Shown: positions 44,150 to 53,933 of the stretch, one piece after another | How the letters are laid out: each line of letters starts with the position of its first letter | Position numbering within the stretch: the stretch's first letter is position 1 | Assembly: GCF_050596425.1 (NCBI RefSeq) | Contig: NZ_CP192292.1 | Location: forward strand, 2,666,001-2,730,000 | Reading direction: 5' to 3' | From: G963665925 sp050596425 | GTDB lineage: Bacteria; Bacillota; Clostridia; Peptostreptococcales; Acidaminobacteraceae | Length of the DNA stretch: 64,000 nucleotides | Position numbers and translations under genes: made by a program | Notes under the pieces: model-generated | Seen by the model: the letters and a program-made list of their open reading frames with translations, nothing else | Databases searched by the model: none | What the model was told of the DNA's origin: nothing

Positions 44150-45688
44150 TTAGTTCTTTTTTCCTTCAACCGGACCAATAGCCGCTTCAACCGCTTCAAC
44201 GATGTCATGCGTCTGAATCAGGTCATACATTTTCTTCATATCACGGTATGTTTCACGGTCTTCCATGAATGAGTCGATTTTTCCACGAACCTGGTCATAA
44301 ACAACTTGAGTGCCTTTTGCCATTTTTCCATTTGGATCTAAGTCGATGGCCTGTGCAGCACACATAAGCTCAATAGCAAGCACATTGGTTACATTTTCAT
44401 AAATTTCTTTAGCCTTACGAGCCGCAATTGTTCCCATTGAAACGTGATCTTCTTGGTTAGCACTTGATGGAATAGAATCCACAGATGCAGGATGAGCCAA
44501 AACCTTGTTTTCAGAAACCAGTGCTGCCGCTGCATATTGTGCAATCATAAAACCGTTGTGAAGGCCACCTTTAGGTGTAAGGAATGCTGGTAGACCACTA
44601 AGAGCCGGGTTAACCATTCTCTCAATACGTCTTTCTGCTTCATTGGCAATTTCTGCAAGAGCTATACCCAGGAAGTCAAATGGCAGTGCCATTGGCTGAC
44701 CGTGGAAGTTTCCGCCTGAGAAAACAGACTCATCTTCTGGAATGATAATTGGGTTGTCTGTAACCGCATTAATTTCGATAAGTACTTTATTTGCAACATA
44801 CTCAATTGTATCCTTGCTTCCACCATGAATTTGTGGAATACAACGAAGTGAGTATGCATCTTGTACTCTAATTTCGCCTTGGCGTGTCGTTCTTTCACTG
44901 CCTTCAAGAATATGAAGTAGATTTGCCGCAGTATCCATTTGGCCCTTGTGAGGACGAATGGCATGAATTCTAGGATCAAATGCATCTGTGATCCCTCTTA
45001 GGGCTTCGATTGTTAAAGATGCAGACATATCTGAAAGTTTCATAAGCTTTTGAGCATCATAAACTGTCAGTGCACCAACAGCTGTCATGACTTGTGTGCC
45101 ATTGATAAGAGACAGACCTTCTTTAGATGTCAATTCAATTGGCGTCAAACCCGCTTTCTTCATAGCTTCTCTACCAGGAAGCTCTTCACCCTTATACATA
45201 GCTTCCCCTTCTCCAATAAGAGGGAGTACCATGTGTGAAAGTGGTGCAAGGTCACCAGACGCGCCCAGAGAACCTTTTTCAGGAATAACTGGATGAACAC
45301 CTTCATTAAGCATAGCTAGTAGCGTTTCAATTGTAGAAAGTCTAGCCCCTGAGTATCCCTTAACAAGGTTATTGATACGAAGAAGCATTATAGCTCTTGT
45401 CACTTCTTCGCTAAATGGTTTACCCACACCGCAAGCATGTGAGATAATCAGATTACGCTGAAGTTCAGCCGTGTCTTCTTTAGAAATCACAGTGTCAGAA
45501 AACTTGCCAAAACCTGTTGTAATTCCATATACAACCTTGCCTTCATCCACAAACTTGTCTACGATTTTACGACTTGCTTTCACTCTTTCTACTGCTTTTG
45601 GGTCAAGTTCTACTTTATATCCCTTTCTTGCTACGTCAGCCACATCTTGTAGCGTAAGTGAAAGGCCATCTAGAATTACTTTATTCAT
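44150..45688 (-). CDS. hutH: Histidine ammonia-lyase
   Basis: 512 residues from the ATG at 45688 (GGGGGAACCAAA ahead). It deaminates histidine to urocanate. The MIO cofactor arises from the Ala-Ser-Gly in GSLGASGDLAPLSH. Other marks are YGITTGFGKFSDTVI, NLIISHACGVGKPFS, GLALINGT-type residues (GLSLINGTQVM), RVQDAYSLRCIPQIHG and SSANQEDHVSMG. It is first in the hut group; a 250-bp gap separates it from hutU. Confidence 0.96.
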   Translation of the reverse strand: MNKVILDGLSLTLQDVADVARKGYKVELDPKAVERVKASRKIVDKFVDEGKVVYGITTGFGKFSDTVISKEDTAELQRNLIISHACGVGKPFSEEVTRAIMLLRINNLVKGYSGARLSTIETLLAMLNEGVHPVIPEKGSLGASGDLAPLSHMVLPLIGEGEAMYKGEELPGREAMKKAGLTPIELTSKEGLSLINGTQVMTAVGALTVYDAQKLMKLSDMSASLTIEALRGITDAFDPRIHAIRPHKGQMDTAANLLHILEGSERTTRQGEIRVQDAYSLRCIPQIHGGSKDTIEYVANKVLIEINAVTDNPIIIPEDESVFSGGNFHGQPMALPFDFLGIALAEIANEAERRIERMVNPALSGLPAFLTPKGGLHNGFMIAQYAAAALVSENKVLAHPASVDSIPSSANQEDHVSMGTIAARKAKEIYENVTNVLAIELMCAAQAIDLDPNGKMAKGTQVVYDQVRGKIDSFMEDRETYRDMKKMYDLIQTHDIVEAVEAAIGPVEGKKN

Positions 45689-45822
45689 TTTGGTTCCCCC
45701 TATCATATTTCAACGATTTTCCACATTTCGTTTTTTTGTCAAAATCATTCTATCAAGTCTTCGTCTGTAAAACGTCTATGTTTTTAGAACTTTTATAAAT
45801 TTGTTGACGTTTTCTGAAAAAT

Positions 45823-45855
45823 GACAAAAACATCTCCGTAAATTCACGAAGATGC
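45823..45855 (-). terminator. Terminator of the T4P/EAL operon
   Basis: On the minus strand GCATCT-(T)CGTGAATTTACG(G)-AGATG forms a hairpin followed by TTTTTGTC, six bases after the EAL gene stop. Confidence 0.7.
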
Positions 45856-45860
45856 TTTCA

Positions 45861-46571
45861 TTAGATGACAAATGATTTATTTTTGTAACTACAAGTTAAT
45901 AGGGGCATAGGCTTTCCTAGATAATAGCCTTGCACATAATCCACACTGAAGTTTTTTAGTAATTTATACTCGAAACACCCTTCCACACCTTCTACTATTG
46001 TTGATATACCAAGTCCTTCTAACATACATAGAATATTTTGTAAAATATACTGTTTTTTATTGTTCACGAGAATATCATTTAAAAAACACTTATCCATTTT
46101 CACATAGTCAAATGGATAAGAAGCTAGTAGGAGTATATTAGAATACCCCATACCAAAGTCGTCCATTGCAAAGCGAATACCTATTGCTTTTAAAGCATCC
46201 ATATTTCTTTTCGCATGAAATGAATTTACCATTTGTCTTGATTCAGTAATTTCAAATACCAACCTACTAGCATCAAGCTTTTGACTTTTAATAATCTTTA
46301 TTAAACGACTAGAATAGTTTTCAATATCTAGTTCCAAGGGAGATATATTAATTGTCAAAGAAATATCTTCACTTAGACTTCTTAAAAAATCGGCCGATCT
46401 TAAAAGCATAAATTCTGTTACATCAGCTATACTGCCATTCATCTCTAGCTCACGGATAAATGGTTCAATCTCCCTATTTTTCACTCGAAGTAGAGCTTCA
46501 TAAAATTTTGTTTTTCCACTTTTGATGTCCACAATATTTTGATAATGAACATCCCAATCACAACAATTCAA
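45861..46571 (-). CDS. EAL-domain c-di-GMP phosphodiesterase, coupled to pilD
   Basis: 236 residues from a TTG at 46571, with GAGGGAGG six bases ahead; the TTG shares two bases with the pilD TGA stop (TTGA), so translation is coupled. The open frame continues to 46718 inside pilD but without signals. The EAL domain is complete: YEALLRVK, the Asn of TINISPLEL, VFEITES, FAMDDFGMGYSN, VKMDKCF, VEGVE and VQGYYLGKP, so it should hydrolyse c-di-GMP. There is no sensor domain or membrane segment. It ends the T4P operon, which suggests local control of pilus function. Confidence 0.92.
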   Translation of the reverse strand: MNCCDWDVHYQNIVDIKSGKTKFYEALLRVKNREIEPFIRELEMNGSIADVTEFMLLRSADFLRSLSEDISLTINISPLELDIENYSSRLIKIIKSQKLDASRLVFEITESRQMVNSFHAKRNMDALKAIGIRFAMDDFGMGYSNILLLASYPFDYVKMDKCFLNDILVNNKKQYILQNILCMLEGLGISTIVEGVEGCFEYKLLKNFSVDYVQGYYLGKPMPLLTCSYKNKSFVI

Positions 46572-47332
46572 AACATCCCTCCCTCTAACCATGTCTTTAA
46601 TATTTGATCTCCATAATAATAGGCAATGAAAGCACCGAGTATTATGAATGGGCCAAAGGGAACTTTCTTTTCCTTCGCTTGTTTTTTTACTATTAAATAT
46701 ATACCGAGCAAGCCACATGATACAATCGCCACGTACATCATCACAATCAGCCCTTTAACACCTAGAACCATCCCAAGAGCAATAGATAGTTTTACATCAC
46801 CCATTCCCAAAACATCTAGCCGCTTATAAACGATTCCCCCTAACACATAAATGGATATTATTATTCCAAGGGCAGTTAAAATCCCGTATAAGCTGTCTAT
46901 AAACGATATATTTCCAAGCCAAATATTCACTATGCCAACCATAATTACCAGTAAAACTAATCTGTTTGGGATTATCATATAATCTATATCAATAAAGACA
47001 ATAACTATAAATATGCTCAGTAGAAATGATCCAATTAAAAAATCAGATATTGATGATGCGTGTACAAAAGCAAACATAAACATGAAAGCTGTTAAAAGTT
47101 CTATCATCATATAACGACTGGAAAATTTTGATTTACAATAGGCACATCTCCCCTTATACATTAGAAATGTGAGAACTGGAATCATATCTATAAATCGCAA
47201 CATTTTTTTACAAGTCCCACATTTTGACCTCGATAAGGCCACAGGAATATTCTGTGGTATTCTATATATGCATACGTTCAAAAATGAGCCTATGCATGCA
47301 CCTAAAATAAATATAATCACTAAATCGCTCAT
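46568..47332 (-). CDS. pilD: Prepilin peptidase/N-methyltransferase
   Basis: 254 residues of the A24 family. The N-terminal cytoplasmic loop has two CxxC pairs (CGTCKKML and CAYCKSKF), and about seven membrane helices follow. The catalytic Asp residues lie in FIDIDYMIIPNR and GMGDVKL. It cuts leader peptides from the prepilins encoded just upstream (pilA and minor pilins) and methylates the new N-terminus. Its stop overlaps the EAL gene start. Confidence 0.95.
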   Translation of the reverse strand: MSDLVIIFILGACIGSFLNVCIYRIPQNIPVALSRSKCGTCKKMLRFIDMIPVLTFLMYKGRCAYCKSKFSSRYMMIELLTAFMFMFAFVHASSISDFLIGSFLLSIFIVIVFIDIDYMIIPNRLVLLVIMVGIVNIWLGNISFIDSLYGILTALGIIISIYVLGGIVYKRLDVLGMGDVKLSIALGMVLGVKGLIVMMYVAIVSCGLLGIYLIVKKQAKEKKVPFGPFIILGAFIAYYYGDQILKTWLEGGMF

Positions 47333-47339
47333 TCTTCAC

Positions 47340-49538
47340 CTACTTAAGTATCCATTGATACACATCAAATCTTTCTTCATTAACAACAGTTCTTGCTCTT
47401 GCATTTACAATGGTAATATTTTTATCAAGAATTTTTTTACCTTTACTCGCACCTGCTTTTAAAAATTCTGCTAGTTTGCCTTCTGGATCACTAGAATGAA
47501 TATAGGCATCATAAATCAAAGTCTCAGCATGATTTATCGTTACATCACCATCAATAATCACGTTTCCGTCTGCAATTACAGCACCATTGATTGTGCCATC
47601 TCCCTTGATTGTTAAGTCGCCGTTTGAATAGATAATTGCATTCACCACATTTCCTAAACCATTCTTTCCAAACTCTAATGTATTCGTGGAGTCGTCATAA
47701 ACTTGAACATAGTCGTTTACAATCACTTCACTTAATTTTGAAACATCTACAAAGTTCTCAAAAGAATCAAACACTGTTGATTTGACATGACCATACTTAG
47801 CCCTAAGTAGATGGTAGCCGCCATTGTTATATTTAGAATCAAAGTATAAATCACTCACTGCTGTCGAAATATTTTCAAGGGCACTCCTCAAAGGACAATG
47901 GTAATAACCATGTTTGTGTGCTGGTTTCACATAGCTTGGGTTGTATAGGTTTTCATCATATTCTTTTTTACTTTGACAGTTTTCTCCACAACCTAAGTAA
48001 TACGCTTCAGCTCTTTTAGCCCTATCATTTAGAAGGTTGAACTCATCTTCAACAATCTTCAATGAGTCATAAATGAGCCGACCATCCTGAGATTTAGAAT
48101 GCCTATCGTCAATAATCAGATCCGAAACGATACTTCCATCCTCAGCTGGTGATGACGATATATGAACCCGACCGCTTAATGGCGCTGTATGATCGGTCTT
48201 ACTTGTGAACGTTCCGCCATCTAATATGATATTTGGATTGTTGGCATCCATATTATTTGTTGAAACCTGAGCACAGTAGACATTACCACCCTTGCTATCT
48301 GGGAATATCATACTTGCTTTATTTTCTGGACTATATTCAAGTACCTGCGCAAATGCCCATTTAAAATGCGCATTAGAGATAATTGGCTTTGTGCTGTTTA
48401 ATTTCTTAAAAGTGGTATACTCGATGTAGTTTCCAGTTGAAAAATCATTATATTTTGATGAGCTGTCATGTTCACTTGCATGTAACAAACCCTTAAGCTT
48501 TCCTTTATAGTTGCTTTTATAATTGTGAACCTTATAACGGCTATAACTATTTCCTGAATTATTGAAAAAAAGTTTAGATGGTGTATAGAAGTTTCCATAA
48601 TGGTCAATTGTTGAGGTTTTAATTTCTAATCCCTTATATGCATACATGTCGCCAGAAACTTCAATATTATTTCCTGATGTTGTACTGATTTTCTTTGATG
48701 AAATGATCCCATAGGCCGTTAGAGGATTAACTTTTGCCTCAATGTTAATTTCTCGCTTAGTTGAGGCGTATTTAGGGCACAAAATATTTAATTTTATTTC
48801 TAGTGTCTTACCTGCATCCTTGTCCTGGGCCACTAAAGTTAAACCAAGGTCCTTAACGGTTGGTTCAAAACTTTCCCATGTTTTGCTCTCGTTTAGCATC
48901 CCATAACTATGATTTTTACCATAAACCGTTTGAATATCAAAATTATACTGATTGTTGACCGAATTCACTTGATTTGTTGGTATGGTTTTCATGACAGCGT
49001 CGATAGCTTTTGCTGCAATGCTGTCACCGCCTCCGTATACACTGTGATAGTAAATTCTATTGTAGTACAGTTTTTCAAAAGCTTTTTCGTAGAATATATC
49101 AAGCAACTCATTATATTTAACTGGATCAATACTGTTTGTTGATGACCCACTGCCTGCAACTTGGCTTTTGCTATACACTTCTTCTTTCCATCTCTTATGA
49201 AAAAACTGATGCGTCTCTTCATCAAGCAATGATTCATTGACTGATTCCTGTGCATACCCTTCACTCTGCATGTACTCTATAACATTTTGTTCAATTTTGT
49301 AGAGTTCTTGGTCATAGGCCTGAACAAGCATCTGACCATAGTCGTCTAGTTCGTAGTACATTTCATTGAAATCTACTGATTTATTTGAAAATGAATATGA
49401 ATATAAGGATGTGTACATTATTCCTGTTATGCCCATGATGACTATGAATAGCAATACAAAAGAAGTGACAAGGCTTGCGCCATCTTTCTTCTTAATAACT
49501 TGTCTTAATACCGTATTGTATAACTTTTTAATCTGCAT
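47340..49538 (-). CDS. Large PilX-like pilus-associated protein
   Basis: 732 residues. An N-terminal basic stretch and membrane helix (about 24-46, SLVTSFVLLFIVIMGITGIM) resembles PilX/minor-pilin N-termini, without a clear Gly-Phe cleavage site. A long extracytoplasmic part follows. Near the C-terminus (about residues 625-690) is a short-repeat beta-helix, IIYSNGDLTIKGDGTINGAVIADGNVIIDG, like bactofilin or polymer-forming domains, and about 545-575 has spaced Cys/His residues (YYLGCGENCQSKKEYDENL, AHKHGYYHCPL) that could bind metal. Adhesin or tip roles are possible. It lies between the pilV-like gene and pilD. Confidence 0.7.
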   Translation of the reverse strand: MQIKKLYNTVLRQVIKKKDGASLVTSFVLLFIVIMGITGIMYTSLYSYSFSNKSVDFNEMYYELDDYGQMLVQAYDQELYKIEQNVIEYMQSEGYAQESVNESLLDEETHQFFHKRWKEEVYSKSQVAGSGSSTNSIDPVKYNELLDIFYEKAFEKLYYNRIYYHSVYGGGDSIAAKAIDAVMKTIPTNQVNSVNNQYNFDIQTVYGKNHSYGMLNESKTWESFEPTVKDLGLTLVAQDKDAGKTLEIKLNILCPKYASTKREINIEAKVNPLTAYGIISSKKISTTSGNNIEVSGDMYAYKGLEIKTSTIDHYGNFYTPSKLFFNNSGNSYSRYKVHNYKSNYKGKLKGLLHASEHDSSSKYNDFSTGNYIEYTTFKKLNSTKPIISNAHFKWAFAQVLEYSPENKASMIFPDSKGGNVYCAQVSTNNMDANNPNIILDGGTFTSKTDHTAPLSGRVHISSSPAEDGSIVSDLIIDDRHSKSQDGRLIYDSLKIVEDEFNLLNDRAKRAEAYYLGCGENCQSKKEYDENLYNPSYVKPAHKHGYYHCPLRSALENISTAVSDLYFDSKYNNGGYHLLRAKYGHVKSTVFDSFENFVDVSKLSEVIVNDYVQVYDDSTNTLEFGKNGLGNVVNAIIYSNGDLTIKGDGTINGAVIADGNVIIDGDVTINHAETLIYDAYIHSSDPEGKLAEFLKAGASKGKKILDKNITIVNARARTVVNEERFDVYQWILK

Positions 49539-50610
49539 AATAGTACCCCGAGTCGTAGTCTACTAATAGGTCTAGGTTTTTCATTCTATATACTTTGATT
49601 TTAAAATCATATTGAAGTTCTGTATCGTTTTCCGGTTCAATATAGGTCGTTTTCGATATTCCTTCATGAGCTGTGAGTCTGACATCTTTTTCTGCATCAT
49701 CACCAATAACATAAATATCAAGTGACGCTCCGTTTTGGTTTACAATATCTACAGTATATTTTGAGCCGTCCTCCAGTTCCCCATCAAGCCACATTTTAAG
49801 AGGAATTGAACCCCTTACATTAATTGCGTCTTGCACTTGTTCATCCACGTTATACTGGGCAAAATCTTTTGGAATGGTCACATCATGAACTCTCATAATT
49901 TCACGAAAGAGTCTTATCGATTGTCGGCCTATAGATTCTTCTCTTGAATAAGCTTGTCGAATATATTCTGAAGGTATGGTTTTTTCGTAAGCCTGATAAC
50001 CTAAACTTATCTTTGCTCCCCAATCAGCTAAATAATCATCAAACTCGCTATAGTTAATTCCATTAATGACAACAATCTCATAATTATGGTGAAGGTATTC
50101 CCCAGAAGCTTGATCATCAACACCTGTAACACTTGGAATAACCCACAAAAGATATTTCTTAATCCCTGGATAAATCTTGAAATCTTCATATCTTAAAGGT
50201 ATTTCAGGAATTAAAAAAGAATCACCCGTCTTGTGTTTTTTCGAATTTAACTCGATGTCAACCTTATACGTTGCTTTACCCGGCCTTACTTTTTCCATTT
50301 TGCTATCTAAATACATTGTTTTTCTATATTGTTCTTTATCATCAACCATTCCCTTATATTCAAGTTCAAAACTGGTGATGGCCTCATCTGGGGAGTACCT
50401 CATTTCTTCAATATAAGAAGCAACTATCATGTTCAGTTGATCCAAGTCTTTTGCCTGCACTTCCAATTTTTTAGAATTTAAAAGTATCATTACAATACCG
50501 CTAAATACAGCGCTAACAATAGCTAAGGCTACAATTATTTCTATAAGCGTAAAGCCATTTTTTGACTGAATACAGCGCTTTGCATAAGCGTACTTAATTT
50601 TTTTCATCAT
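49528..50610 (-). CDS. Type IV prepilin-like protein (PilV/PilW type)
   Basis: 360 residues. A class III signal with GFTLIEIIVALAIVSAVFSG (cleavage between Gly and Phe, Glu at +5) places it among minor pilins or pseudopilins. The mature domain is large (about 335 residues) and beta-rich at the C-terminus (YTVDIVNQNGASLDIYVIGDD). The start has AGGTGGCCG ahead and overlaps nothing upstream; its end overlaps the PilX-like gene start by 11 bp. Probably a tip or initiating pilin. Confidence 0.85.
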   Translation of the reverse strand: MMKKIKYAYAKRCIQSKNGFTLIEIIVALAIVSAVFSGIVMILLNSKKLEVQAKDLDQLNMIVASYIEEMRYSPDEAITSFELEYKGMVDDKEQYRKTMYLDSKMEKVRPGKATYKVDIELNSKKHKTGDSFLIPEIPLRYEDFKIYPGIKKYLLWVIPSVTGVDDQASGEYLHHNYEIVVINGINYSEFDDYLADWGAKISLGYQAYEKTIPSEYIRQAYSREESIGRQSIRLFREIMRVHDVTIPKDFAQYNVDEQVQDAINVRGSIPLKMWLDGELEDGSKYTVDIVNQNGASLDIYVIGDDAEKDVRLTAHEGISKTTYIEPENDTELQYDFKIKVYRMKNLDLLVDYDSGYYYAD

Positions 50611-50618
50611 CGGCCACC

Positions 50619-51806
50619 TTACATTAGGTCTTTATAAATGTTAAAATTATAGTCCTCTTCTTCATTTTCTAAGATTTCCATATTCTTCACACTTTTTATT
50701 AGACATAGTTTTTTATCAGGATCATTAACCCTTCTAAAATCTATACTCATATGGCTATCATTTTGAATTTCTAAAACAAGTTGCTGGTGCTCTTCTATTT
50801 CTATTTTGTCACTTGCATGAATCTCAATTATGATCTCATCGGATTGCTTATCAAACATTGCAGTTTTATGAATGTTGTTATCAAATCCATACTTTATGAA
50901 AATCTGTTCACCCTCTTCAGTGATTTTAATATATCCACTCGTCTTTGTACTCTTTGATGAATAGAGTTCTTTTGTCACTTGATCGTATGGGCCCATAATA
51001 AAACTTGGAACACCAGCTTTCTTCTCGGGAATCTGAATAAGAAAATCGGCCACCTTTTGTGAGTCAGGTAAGTTGGCCTTGCCTGCATCAATCGATAAAC
51101 CAGAATACCCTTTATAAGGCCTAAAAGGATTTTTCTTTCCAAAACTTTCAGGTAAGTCTATAACTGATTTTTGAAGTAAACCATCTTCACATGCTAAGAA
51201 GCTTAAGGTCATACGTCCAGATAGTTTCTTAGCAAATCCTGGCGTCAGGCTTAAATTTGACAGTGTTATCATCTGCTCATCCTTCTCCAGATCATGAATG
51301 AAATTATATATACCATCAATCTGCCCACTGAAGTCAATATTTACAGTTTGAAGACTTAAATATCCTTTTTTAAAGCCATCATTACTGTCTGTATCAGAAA
51401 CTGATTCCACTTGCTCTGTCCTATCCTGGTCAATCCCAACTTGTTCATCCATGAGAAGTGAATCAATTGAAATACTGTTTACATCAGCATTTTCACTGAT
51501 ATCATAAAGGATGTCTTCGTGGAATACTCCATCAGGTAAACTTGAAAGAATCCTATTTCTTCGAAAACTCAAGTTATCAGAAATAGCAAGGAGTCTTTCA
51601 TAACCACGAAATTTGCTTTGCAATTGTTCATAGCGTTTTTCAACAGATATAACTTCATCTTTTTTCATAGTGTATGCTTCAATCTTTCCAGAAAGGTAAA
51701 ACATACCGATTGAAGCATTAATAGCGAGCAATATGACTGTAAGTATAAGAATGGCTTCACTTTTTTTCATAGTCTTCTTAGGTGTTTTTAGTCCAATTCC
51801 ACTCAT
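50619..51806 (-). CDS. pilO: PilO-like pilus assembly protein
   Basis: 395 residues. A short cytoplasmic N-terminus, one membrane helix (about 16-37, EAILILTVILLAINASIGMF), a coiled coil (38-75), then a ferredoxin-like domain typical of PilO (SLPDGVFHEDILYDISENADVNSISI; the TVNIDFSGQIDGIYNFIHDLE segment). A C-terminal extension of about 150 residues is longer than in classic PilO and could replace PilP, which is absent. The order pilM-pilN-pilO supports the call. Confidence 0.8.
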   Translation of the reverse strand: MSGIGLKTPKKTMKKSEAILILTVILLAINASIGMFYLSGKIEAYTMKKDEVISVEKRYEQLQSKFRGYERLLAISDNLSFRRNRILSSLPDGVFHEDILYDISENADVNSISIDSLLMDEQVGIDQDRTEQVESVSDTDSNDGFKKGYLSLQTVNIDFSGQIDGIYNFIHDLEKDEQMITLSNLSLTPGFAKKLSGRMTLSFLACEDGLLQKSVIDLPESFGKKNPFRPYKGYSGLSIDAGKANLPDSQKVADFLIQIPEKKAGVPSFIMGPYDQVTKELYSSKSTKTSGYIKITEEGEQIFIKYGFDNNIHKTAMFDKQSDEIIIEIHASDKIEIEEHQQLVLEIQNDSHMSIDFRRVNDPDKKLCLIKSVKNMEILENEEEDYNFNIYKDLM

Positions 51807-51830
51807 TTTCTAATCCCTTCTCTTTGTTTT

Positions 51831-52367
51831 TTAGTTCAGATCTAGACTGACCGTAAAGTTGAACGAACTTTTCTTCCCGTGATTCCTGTTCAAACTCTTA
51901 AACTTAACGGATTCAACATGATCTAATGTTTTTAATTGATGTACAAGATAGACTGCATCCTTTTCATCTGCACAAACACCAGATAGGCTTAAACTGGAAT
52001 CATCAGACACTGAATATGATTTAAGAAAGGTGTTTTCTGGTAGTGTGCTAGAAATGTCTATTAGTAATTGATGGTTAATGATCGATTGTTTCTCAAAATT
52101 ACTAATCTGTTCGAAAGTGAACCGTAATTTCTGCGACTGATCATTAACATTTTTTTCTAAATCCTCAACCTTTTTATATTTCAAAATTTCATTTTGCATA
52201 AAGCCAATGTTTTCATTCATTTTTTCAGTTTCATTTTCAATATAAAGCGTAATGACACCGGTTACAGATAATGAAAATCCAAGCAAAATAGAAAAAACTA
52301 TTTTTATAAGCTTAAATGTATCATCCGATTTTTCTATAATACTGGGCAGTAAATTTATATCTTTCAT
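51831..52367 (-). CDS. pilN: PilN-like pilus assembly protein
   Basis: 178 residues. MKDINLLPS is the PilN N-terminal motif that docks on PilM; a membrane helix (about 23-44) and coiled coil follow, then a small ferredoxin-like domain (LSGVCADEKDAVYLVHQLKTLDHVESVKF). PilN links cytoplasmic PilM to PilO in the alignment complex. It starts two bases before the end spacing of pilM. Confidence 0.88.
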   Translation of the reverse strand: MKDINLLPSIIEKSDDTFKLIKIVFSILLGFSLSVTGVITLYIENETEKMNENIGFMQNEILKYKKVEDLEKNVNDQSQKLRFTFEQISNFEKQSIINHQLLIDISSTLPENTFLKSYSVSDDSSLSLSGVCADEKDAVYLVHQLKTLDHVESVKFKSLNRNHGKKSSFNFTVSLDLN

Positions 52368-52369
52368 CC

Positions 52370-53362
52370 TTACTTTTCCTCCCGTATTGCCACTCCAATA
52401 GCAGGCAAGAGTCTATGATAGTTTTCAATAAATTTGCCTTTTGCATCAGTGGGACTCAGTGTTCTTACAGGCACTTCGAAACTTTTTTTCATATATAAGT
52501 CAAAACTCGGCACCTCAATACCATCGCCTGTTAAAAGAATAGTCTGTATGCTTTCATCCTTCTTTTCAAAATAGCCTTTGGCTTGAAGCGCTTCCACTTG
52601 AATGCTTTGATACGCAATCTTAATGAATCTTTCCATATCTATACCATCTGCAAAATAGTTTTTGTAATAGGATTTTCTTTCAGCTTCAGCTTCTTCAACT
52701 GTTATTGAAAACTCTTCAGAAACTATTTTATCTAGATGATAGGCCCCACTATTAACAATTCTACTAATTCTTATTTTTTGATTTTCAATAATTGTAATGA
52801 TACTGTCCCGATATCCTACTTCAACAACCATGACCGGCCCACTTAAATTATTATTCTTTAAAGTGTGTTTGAGGGCTTTATTCAGGGCGTTTGGATAGAC
52901 ATCTAGGAATTTAATTGTACCTGTTAGTTTGTCTTGATAGCTTAAAGCGCTCTCAATATACTTATGCGGACAGAAGGCAACAAGACCCTGTACAGCTTTC
53001 TTAGATTTTTCATAGATTTTATAATTGAGCTGATAACTAACAGCAATATCTTGGATTGTTGATGATAATTCAAGTTCAAGTGCATTTTTTATCTCTTTTT
53101 CTTTAATACCTGTGAAGCTAAACTCTCTGACAAATCCTTTACGAATATTAATTGCGACGCTTTTTGCACCCAGTTTATTTTTCTTTATGACTTCTGCCAG
53201 AGATAAATCCACAGAATCACTTATAAACCTATTTTCTCTATCTGTTGCTCCATATGGTAATGGTATTTCAACTGTTTTGAGGACTTTTGGTTTCTTGCCG
53301 TTTTGTACCAGTGCCATTTTTATGGACCTGTAATCTATGTCAACACCTAAAACTTTACTCAT
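52370..53362 (-). CDS. pilM: PilM-like actin-fold pilus assembly ATPase
   Basis: 330 residues from the ATG at 53362 (AAGGA eight bases ahead). Actin/FtsA-like fold: VLGVDIDYRSIKMALVQ as the first phosphate loop, MVVEVGYRDSIITIIEN as the second, and TILLTGDGIEVPSFDLYM near the adenosine site. PilM is a cytoplasmic ring component that binds the PilN tail. It heads the pilMNO block. Confidence 0.9.
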   Translation of the reverse strand: MSKVLGVDIDYRSIKMALVQNGKKPKVLKTVEIPLPYGATDRENRFISDSVDLSLAEVIKKNKLGAKSVAINIRKGFVREFSFTGIKEKEIKNALELELSSTIQDIAVSYQLNYKIYEKSKKAVQGLVAFCPHKYIESALSYQDKLTGTIKFLDVYPNALNKALKHTLKNNNLSGPVMVVEVGYRDSIITIIENQKIRISRIVNSGAYHLDKIVSEEFSITVEEAEAERKSYYKNYFADGIDMERFIKIAYQSIQVEALQAKGYFEKKDESIQTILLTGDGIEVPSFDLYMKKSFEVPVRTLSPTDAKGKFIENYHRLLPAIGVAIREEK

Positions 53363-53423
53363 TTTGCACATCCTTTCTTAGTTAAGCGCATATAGAAACT
53401 AAGCTTTTACCTAAACATACATA

Positions 53424-53900
53424 TCACTTGGCTGTTCTGCTCACCATTAGTCTTTGCATTACCTCTTCCTCCCCATGAGCATTTAGGTATTTAACCACAA
53501 CTGTATATTTTCCAACATTCTTGTTGTCATACTGAATTTCAAATCCTGCTATCTCATACATGGGATCTTCTTGTTCTTGTGCTCCCTTTTTTTCAAACTT
53601 AGTAAAATAGCCATTCTTATAGAAATAGGTCTTGTAGTCTGCTTGATTGCTAGAATTGATTCTGATGACTTGGCTTTCTACGCTGCATTCAATTCGACCA
53701 GTGATATCATTTCTTCTAATTTCATTTGATAAAAGATCTAAAACTTGTCTAGCCTTTGTTTGGCTATCAAGGTTCTTAGCTGTGTTTAGCATAAACTTAT
53801 TACTGGTTACAAAAATACTAACGAGCAACAAACTTAGTACTGCTCCTATTGCGACCACAACCATTACTTCAAGTAGGGTGAACCCATCCTTGTTATTCAT
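53424..53900 (-). CDS. Minor pseudopilin
   Basis: 158 residues with a class III signal NNKDGFTLLEVMVVVAIGAVL (Gly-Phe cleavage, Glu +5) and a single hydrophobic helix, then a small beta-rich domain. It is smaller than the pilV-like protein and follows pilA across a pair of overlapping hairpins. Probably a minor pilin that primes assembly. The start follows AGGAGGCAG. Confidence 0.88.
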   Translation of the reverse strand: MNNKDGFTLLEVMVVVAIGAVLSLLLVSIFVTSNKFMLNTAKNLDSQTKARQVLDLLSNEIRRNDITGRIECSVESQVIRINSSNQADYKTYFYKNGYFTKFEKKGAQEQEDPMYEIAGFEIQYDNKNVGKYTVVVKYLNAHGEEEVMQRLMVSRTAK

Positions 53901-53933
53901 TGAACTGCCTCCTAATCGTCTGAATGTAAAAGC

